Of a stretch of DNA of 64,000 bases, positions 57,801-64,000 are shown piece by piece (the stretch's first letter is position 1; each line of letters starts with the position of its first letter). Both the position numbers and the translations under genes were made by a program. The stretch covers positions 16,485,464-16,549,463 of the forward strand of contig NC_051098.1 of assembly GCF_901709675.1 (NCBI RefSeq), read 5' to 3'. Below the pieces are notes generated by a model. The model was not told the DNA's origin. It searched no databases and was given only the letters and a program-made list of their open reading frames with translations. Source of the DNA: Syngnathus acus. Lineage: Eukaryota; Chordata; Actinopteri; Syngnathiformes; Syngnathidae.

Positions 57801-60800
57801 TCACTTTCACAATCTTGTCAGATCATTCAATGCCTACAAGTCCAATGAAACAAAGGCTGACTTTGTTTGCGTCCAGATTTCTCTGTCCATGATGGCCGTG
57901 GTGCTGATGCTGCCAGTCAGCGGGTCGATCTTGAACAGACCGCTCATAGATGACGACCGAATGGAGTATGTCACCTGGCCATTTTGACCCTGGTCCAGGT
58001 CGTTTGCCGCAACCTGCAAGATTGAATGAAACGATCGAAATGTGCAAAAAAGCAGTTTCAGCGTAACTCGATCCGGCGCGCAAATGAAGTCAAATGGGCT
58101 CCACGGACCCGACTGATTGAATACATTCAGCAGGAGTGAGTGCTGAGAATACAGCCATTCATGGCTGAAAGTGTCCAGGCCGCTCAAGAGTGAAGAGTGT
58201 TTCTATTCTGCTCCACAACTTCACACTTTAGCACCAGCCAACCACAATAAACTCAGCCAACCTGGGTTTTAGCGCACCTGGATAATGGGGAAATCGTGAC
58301 CCTGCGCCTCTCGGATATAGGCCACGTAGTTCTGCAGCTGGAAGCGAGGCAAATTGTCATTGACGTCCTGCAGGATTAAGTTCACCGCCATGTAGGAGCT
58401 GGAGGACGCCGTCTCGGCTTTCACCACGAGGCGGAGTTTCGGGGTCTCCTCGTAGTCGAGCCCTTCGGATTTCTGGACCCATATTTCACCTGATTGGCGG
58501 AATGAAAAGAACAGAGGGGTCACTTTTGGCATCTCTTTGGACTTGGTACTCGTCAACGTACCGGTAACCGTGTTGATTCCGAAAGACTGCAAGGGGTTTC
58601 CGCTGAAAAGACTGTAGCTGACCCCACTTTGAGAGCCGTCTGGGTACTGGGCTTGGGTCTGCGTTACCACTGTGCCTACAGCAAAAGAAATCCACATCCA
58701 AAGTTAATACAGAGCTTTACTTGGGGAAAATCATCTTTGACCTCCCCTACCTTTTGCAGCGTTCTCCTGCAGACTGACGTCTCGCGCCGTGCGAGAGAAG
58801 CGAATCCCGCTGTATGTCTGCTCCTTGATATAAACAATGACCACCCCCAAGGACGACTGAGCCGGGTTGCCCTGATCCATGGCCTGCACGATCAAAGTCC
58901 TCTGGCTTTGGGTCAGAGACTGCAGCTTCTCGGTGGCTTGAATGGCGCCTGTCAGCGAGTTGATGGTGAAGCCCCTCACCGGGTTGGCAAAGCGATAAAA
59001 GACCGACCCGTTGGCCCCAAAGTCTTTGTCCTCGGCCCTCATGGTGGCCAGTATTCTTTGGTTCGACAGGCTGCCGGCGGAAATGTTCAAAATGAGCGGG
59101 TCCTGAATGAAGAAGGGGGCGTTGTCGTTGACATCCTGGATGTGGACGGTGACCCGGGCGGTGGCGTTGCGAGGGTCGGAAGGTGACGAATCGGTGGCGC
59201 ACACCTCAAAGGTGTAAGAGGCCGTCCGCTCTCTATCCAGAAGCGCCGCCGTGATGACACGGCCCGAGTTCTGGTCTACGATGAACATGCTCTCGGAGCC
59301 CCGGCTCAGGAAGTACACAACCTGGCCGTTGGGGCCCTCGTCCAGATCAGCGGCTTTCACGTCCAGAACCAAAGAGCCGACGGGCACGTCTTCCGACACG
59401 TCGGCCGTGTAGGCGCTGCTGCTAAACCGGGGGCTGTGGTCGTTGATGTCGCTGACGCTCACCGCCACCGTGGCGGTGCCGCTGCGGGGCGGGTGGCCCT
59501 GATCCCGGGCGACCACCGTCAGGGTGTATACGGCTCTCTTTTCCCGATCCAGAGAGCCGGAGGTGGACAGGGCACCGGATTGTCTGTCCAGGTGGAAATC
59601 TCCTGCTGGGTCCCCAGCTGCAAAGACAGCAAAGTCAAGACGAGGAATACCAAAAGCTGACACAAATCTAACGTTTATCCTAAAAGGTGCATTGGCGACT
59701 GTGGATCTCGACCGTGAAGGTGTAGAAGCCTCACCTGTAATTCTGTAGCTTATCACGCCGCCATCTCCCGCATCCTGGTCGGTGGCTCGCAGTGTGAAAA
59801 GGAGCCGTGGCTCCATGTTCTCCGGCACCTCGATGCTGTAGTACTGCCGTCCAAAGACGGGGGCGTTGTCGTTCTCGTCCAGCACGCGGACCCTCACGGT
59901 GGCTTTGGCGTAGTTCGGGGGAAGGCCTCCGTCTTTTGCATAAACTGAGGCAAAAAAAAAAAAAAAAAAGCGTTTCGTGACTGACAGCAGCGGTCAGGCG
60001 AGAGAGAAGTCAAACACGAGTCGACGTGTCGCTCGGAGCCATTTACGAGAGTAATGAGCCCGCCGATGTCTAACGACTCCAAAATGTTTTGGTTCTGTCC
60101 ATTCCAGTGTGATTGCGTTGTGTTTGATCAGCAGCTTAAAGGAAACACAAGTTGCTTTTTTTCCCCCTCTCCAACCATTTTACACAGTCTTAATATGACA
60201 TACATAGAAAATACTTTATAAATTACAGCCCGGCGCACTGGCTGAACTCGGCCCACTTTTGCGGGGGCGGTTGCATCTCATGCAAATGAGCTCAAATGAA
60301 GCTAACAGGCATCACAGCGTGGGAAGGAAGGCCAGATTCCAATCCTGAACTGTGTGGCAGACTTGCTCATCGCGTGCGGCCAAACATTTTTGGGTGGACA
60401 TTGATGGAATTCAGGAGGTGCTACCTGTGACGGTGTAGTACTCCCGAAGCTCTCTGTCCAGCGGCTGAGTGCTGGTGATGACGCCGGTCGCCGGGTTGAT
60501 AGTAAAACCTTCCGCTGTGACGCAACCATACGTCACCTTCCCGTTGGATCCTTACGAGGGAAGGAAAAAAACGCTTTGATTCAAAAAACAGACAAAGATT
60601 CGTGCAATTCTTCATTTTCAGATGTTTCCCCTCCCTTATTTGTTTGTTATTGGCGGCCCAAGCGACTTAGCAACGAGGCTTTTCCAGGTGTCTGCGTGTC
60701 TCGTTGCGTGCCATTGCACAATGGTGTCTGGCGGAAAACTCGCATTGTTTACTCGGCTAATGACTTTTGGATCGAAACTTTATTTGCTTCTGAGTCAAGC

Positions 60801-63647
60801 GGCACGGAAATACACCCCCGCCCTGTGCCTTTATTAAATTAAAATCAAACAAAATCAGCACATGAGAAGATTGTTTGTTGGAGCGAGCGACATGGTTTGA
60901 ACTTTGTTGTCTGAAATGTGCAGCGCTTGTTTTCTCACCTTGGTCCAGGTCGAAGGCTGACACGGTCAACACGGAGGAACCTCGCGGTTGGTTCTCGGAG
61001 ATCTGCGCCTCATAGTGACTCTCCTCGAAGCGAGGGACTTGGTCATTGACGTCCACCACAAAGACGCGTAGCGGCTGGCTGGACGAGCGGCGGGGGGCGC
61101 CGTGGTCTTCTGCCACGATGGTCAGGTTGAAGACTTCCTGCTCCTCGCGGTCCAGCGCTTTGAAGATAGACAAGGAACCTGTGGGAGAGAGCCACTGGGA
61201 GATGATTTACTGTTTCTGCGACCGGTTCAGACCACCTCGAGTCAAACGGATGGCTGGACTTCCTGTCTTGTACAATGTTTGAACTTTGAGTCGTGACTCT
61301 TTGTGCAGGACAAGCATGAAAACATGTTGAACTCATCAGAGGCAACGAACCCCCCCCCCCCCCCGCACGCAGAAAGTGTGAAAAGTTGCCGTGTGAGGTT
61401 GGGATAAAAGAAGGCACACACGCAGAGTTTTGCCTACCTGAACGCCGGCTGCGCTAGCAGCTTGTAAGCGTCTGGCCGCAATTTACGAGATTTTCCACAG
61501 CATCGCACGGCGGCCGTCCTTCGGGGGAGAAGCCGTAAACACCAGTTGGCTGGAGACACGCAACATCAAGGCCTGCCGTGCGCTGCGGAAATTAGGGGGC
61601 ACTACGACTCTTTTGTTTTCATCCCTCAGATCACCGGCTGGCTTTTCAATTTGGCAACGTGAAAGAAAAGAGAAAGCCCACGCCGGTTTGTTTTGGATGC
61701 GCTCTCAGCTGGTTGTGCCTTTTAATCTGGTTCGTGTTGCCGCTTTGAATGTTTTCTTGGACTCGCTCCCCGATTCAGCTCCATCCCACTCGGAGCATTT
61801 GGGCTGTTTCTAACATCTTTTGGATGCGTTGCGGTGTTTTATTATTTTAAATGAGTTCATGAATTTCAATGGAATTAGCGCTTTCATTGGTCGTTAAGAC
61901 ATCAAGCTGCCTTGAGTTTCTAGCGTGGGGTGCATAGTGGCAAGTTTACGTACGAGTGAGGGGGCGTGGCTTTTGGTCAGATACTGGCAGGTATTGGCAT
62001 GGAGGCTACGTTCAAGTTTGAAAACGGCAAACTCACCTTTGCGTTAGATTGTATTATTCCTACTAGTTTACCTGTGGTTTTGAATGACGGGTGTAGGGAG
62101 ATTGTCAACACTTGTCACCAACAAATAACAATAATAACCTGGCGACGGACGGGCATCACGGGGCCCCATCCCGCACGGGAACTCCAGGGCGTGGGCGGAG
62201 CCAGACACGCGTCTCCAACCCCACAACAAAGGCCGCACGACTAAACAGCCCGAGGTCAGCGCTTTGACTAAGCGACGCGGTCTCACGCAAGCGAACGCAT
62301 AAACACGCCAAAGCGATCCCCCCCCCCCCCTTCTCTAATGGTTCCCAGAAGCCCGAGCGGGAGGTTCTTTGCTCTTTCATGGATGATGCCGCTTTGTGTA
62401 TATGCGTGTGTTTCATATTTGTCAAGCCCTCTTCTTCTGTCCGGCCTCCAACTCAGAGAAAGAAGTCACGAGAGGTAAAACAAGAGTTGCCATCCCCTCG
62501 CAGAGAATTACAAAACTGTTTGCGGCAATGGGGGAGGGGACGAGGGGGGGCATCTTCTCGTTGTTCAAAGGTGAACAAGTTATACAGCGCCCAGAGAAAT
62601 TCTTCAAAAAGAGAGCCGTGAAATGACATGAGCAGGTGAACACATGTGGGCCGGCCGTCTGCTGGAATGGAATTCGCAGCAGGTGGTGGAAATATAAAAA
62701 GGGAGCAAGAGACGGATGTTCCGCTGCCAATTTGAACATTTCAGCAAAAAACATTTCTGCAGTAGTTCCCACATCGCATAAGTTTGGAAAACCTTACCGG
62801 TGTTGGGGTTGAGGCTAAAGGTTCCGCCCGTGTTGCCCGACTGGATAGCGTAGGTCACCCTGCCGTTCTCCCCTCGGTCCGCATCCCTGGCCATGACGTA
62901 GAGCGCCACGAAGCCCACCGGCTGGTCCTCCATCACGCTCACCGCCGCGGGCGAGACGAACACCGGCGGGTTGTCGTTCTCGTCCGTGACGTAAATCCTC
63001 GCCGTGACCGAGCTCCACTGCCTCTCGCTCGCGTCCGGGGCCGAGTCCGTCGCTTTAACCACCAAGATCAGACCGGGGTGGACCTCGTGGTCCAACTCTC
63101 GGTTTAAAGTAAGAACCCCGGTGGAAGGGTCCAGGGTGAGCAGACCGGGTATGTCCGGAAACTGCCGGAGGATGGAGTAGCTCAGGTCACTATTGGGCCC
63201 GCTGCCGTCTTTGTCTGAGGCCTGGAACGTGAAGACAGAAGTCCCCGGCCTAACGCTCTCCGAAATGACCACCGTGACGGGGTCTTCGGGGAACTGAGGG
63301 GCGTGGTCATTGCTGTCCTTGACGTTAATGTCCAGGTGGACCAGGGTGCTGACGGGCGGAGCCTGAGAGAAGTCGTCCACCTCGATTCTCAAGGCGTAGT
63401 GCGCGTCCTGCTCATAGTCCAGAGGCCGGGCCAGGTAGACGTCTCCGGTCGAGCGGTCCACCACAAAAGTCCCGTCCCTGTCGGTGCCCCCCACCACCAT
63501 GTAGGTAACCTGGCCCTCCGCCGGGCTTTCTCCATCGTGAAGGCGGACGGAACCGACGACTGAACCCGGCTTGGCTTCTTCCTCCACCGAGTTGAAAGCC
63601 ATCGAATGCGAGTTGCTCTTTGAAGATGCTCTGCTGGTGCTGAGAAC
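53710..63647 (-). CDS. dchs1: dachsous 1 cadherin, 3' part (C-terminal 1978 residues)
   Basis: Minus-strand exons: 63647-62798, 61178-60939, 60550-60425, 59944-59735, 59617-58751, 58675-58562, 58489-58278, 58013-57862, 57769-57639, 56888-56602, 56529-56388 and 56315-53710 (stop). The sum is 5937 bp in one frame. About 14 cadherin repeats are visible, with calcium linkers such as DENDNPPVF, DVNDNAPFF, DLNDNSP and DINDNTPVF, then a membrane helix and a tail of about 354 residues. The end SPSLSPLAARSPAVTPF...QGPSAS and the neighbours trim3 and arfip2 point to DCHS1, not DCHS2. Dachsous binds FAT4 on adjacent cells in planar polarity and Hippo control. About 13 N-terminal repeats and the signal peptide lie upstream of the window edge. 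Confidence 0.92.
57190..57230 (+). repeat. short piece of a dispersed fish repeat in a dchs1 intron
   Basis: CCCTGCACTGGTTGGCAGTCAAACGCAGGGC resembles the CTGGACTGGTCGCCA core of the element at 29560-29745. The 750-bp intron 56889-57638 otherwise holds nothing I can name. Confidence 0.35.
61179..62797 (-). other. 1.6-kb dchs1 intron; nothing identified
   Basis: Between two cadherin exons. It contains C runs near 61350 and 62320 and no supported exon, RNA gene or complete transposon. Confidence 0.6.
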
Positions 63648-64000
63648 CTGCCATAAAAAAAAAAACCATACATGAGGTCTACATGAGGGGCCGAGAGCAC
63701 GAATCCAATGTTCCCCTGACAAAGCAAAGCCGGTGGCAAATTCTAATTTCATTTGGTACGAAACCAAAAATATGGTATGGATTTTGAAAGCGCACAGAAA
63801 CAGATTTCGTGCACTTGCTGGCGTGTGTGTTTGTGTTCTCGGGGGGGGAAATAAAAGCAGCTACAAGCGTTGCTGTTGTTGTTATTGTTGGCTTTTTTCT
63901 TTTAAATGGACTCGAATCACAGGCCGCTCACATGAAGCCCATTTCATTTGATACCCATGTTCAGTGTCGGGTAAAAAAACCACAAGCAGACTTTGAGATT
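63648..64000 (-). other. dchs1 intron up to the window edge
   Basis: The acceptor TTTTTATGGCAG borders the exon ending at 63647. The rest up to the window end shows no cadherin-like coding sequence, so the next upstream exon lies outside. Confidence 0.6.

Noticed and set aside
62604-62797. Extension of the dchs1 frame past a cadherin repeat into MWELLQKCF-type sequence
   Set aside because: A GTAAGG donor at 62797 ends the exon. The extension is intron sequence.

Overview
The window is vertebrate nuclear DNA, almost certainly from a teleost with a fairly compact genome. Genes are split into many short exons with GT/AG borders. CA, GT and TA microsatellites, small inverted-repeat transposons and decayed retroelement pieces fill introns and spacers. 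All families present are vertebrate developmental or trafficking genes. I see no bacterial, viral or CRISPR content.

Layout. (1) 1-18460, plus strand: the 3' part of a FREM2/FREM3-type gene, 21 exons encoding 1345 residues in one consistent frame (about 4.5 Calx-beta domains, a conserved C-terminal region, a membrane segment and a short tail ending SSEV). The 5' part lies outside the window. (2) 18461-23235: its 3'UTR, then a complex tandem array (19512-21220) whose younger units each carry a 36-bp perfect inverted repeat, then a tRNA-like fragment and a CA microsatellite. (3) 23236-27247, minus: complete trim3 (749 aa, RING, B-box, coiled coil, filamin, NHL), with a probable non-coding first exon near 30333-30450. 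(4) 32591-36897, minus: an FHDC1-type formin (at least 768 aa), including a probable GC-AG intron. (5) 39665-42552, minus: complete arfip2 (370 aa) with a non-coding first exon near 42984. (6) 43150-53709: about 10.5 kb without a supported gene. (7) 53710-63647, minus: the 3' half of dachsous 1 (dchs1; 1978 residues visible, about 14 cadherin repeats, membrane segment and cytoplasmic tail).

The genes do not form a single pathway. FREM proteins act in the basement membrane of skin and fins; dachsous acts in planar polarity at cell contacts; TRIM3, the formin and arfaptin-2 act inside the cell on ubiquitination, actin and microtubules, and Golgi membranes. The main story of the locus is paralogy. 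TRIM3, ARFIP2 and DCHS1 lie close together in human 11p15.4. The sister set TRIM2, FHDC1, ARFIP1 and DCHS2 (with FREM3 nearby) lies on human 4q31. This fish locus has a formin between trim3 and arfip2, in the place FHDC1 holds on 4q31.

I did not find a convincing undescribed biological system. The best leads are the hairpin-bearing tandem array, the retained formin paralogue, its GC-AG intron, and several candidate regulatory sites (RFX X-boxes, CTCF-like cores). Exon borders were read by eye; whole-gene frame consistency is the main check on them.
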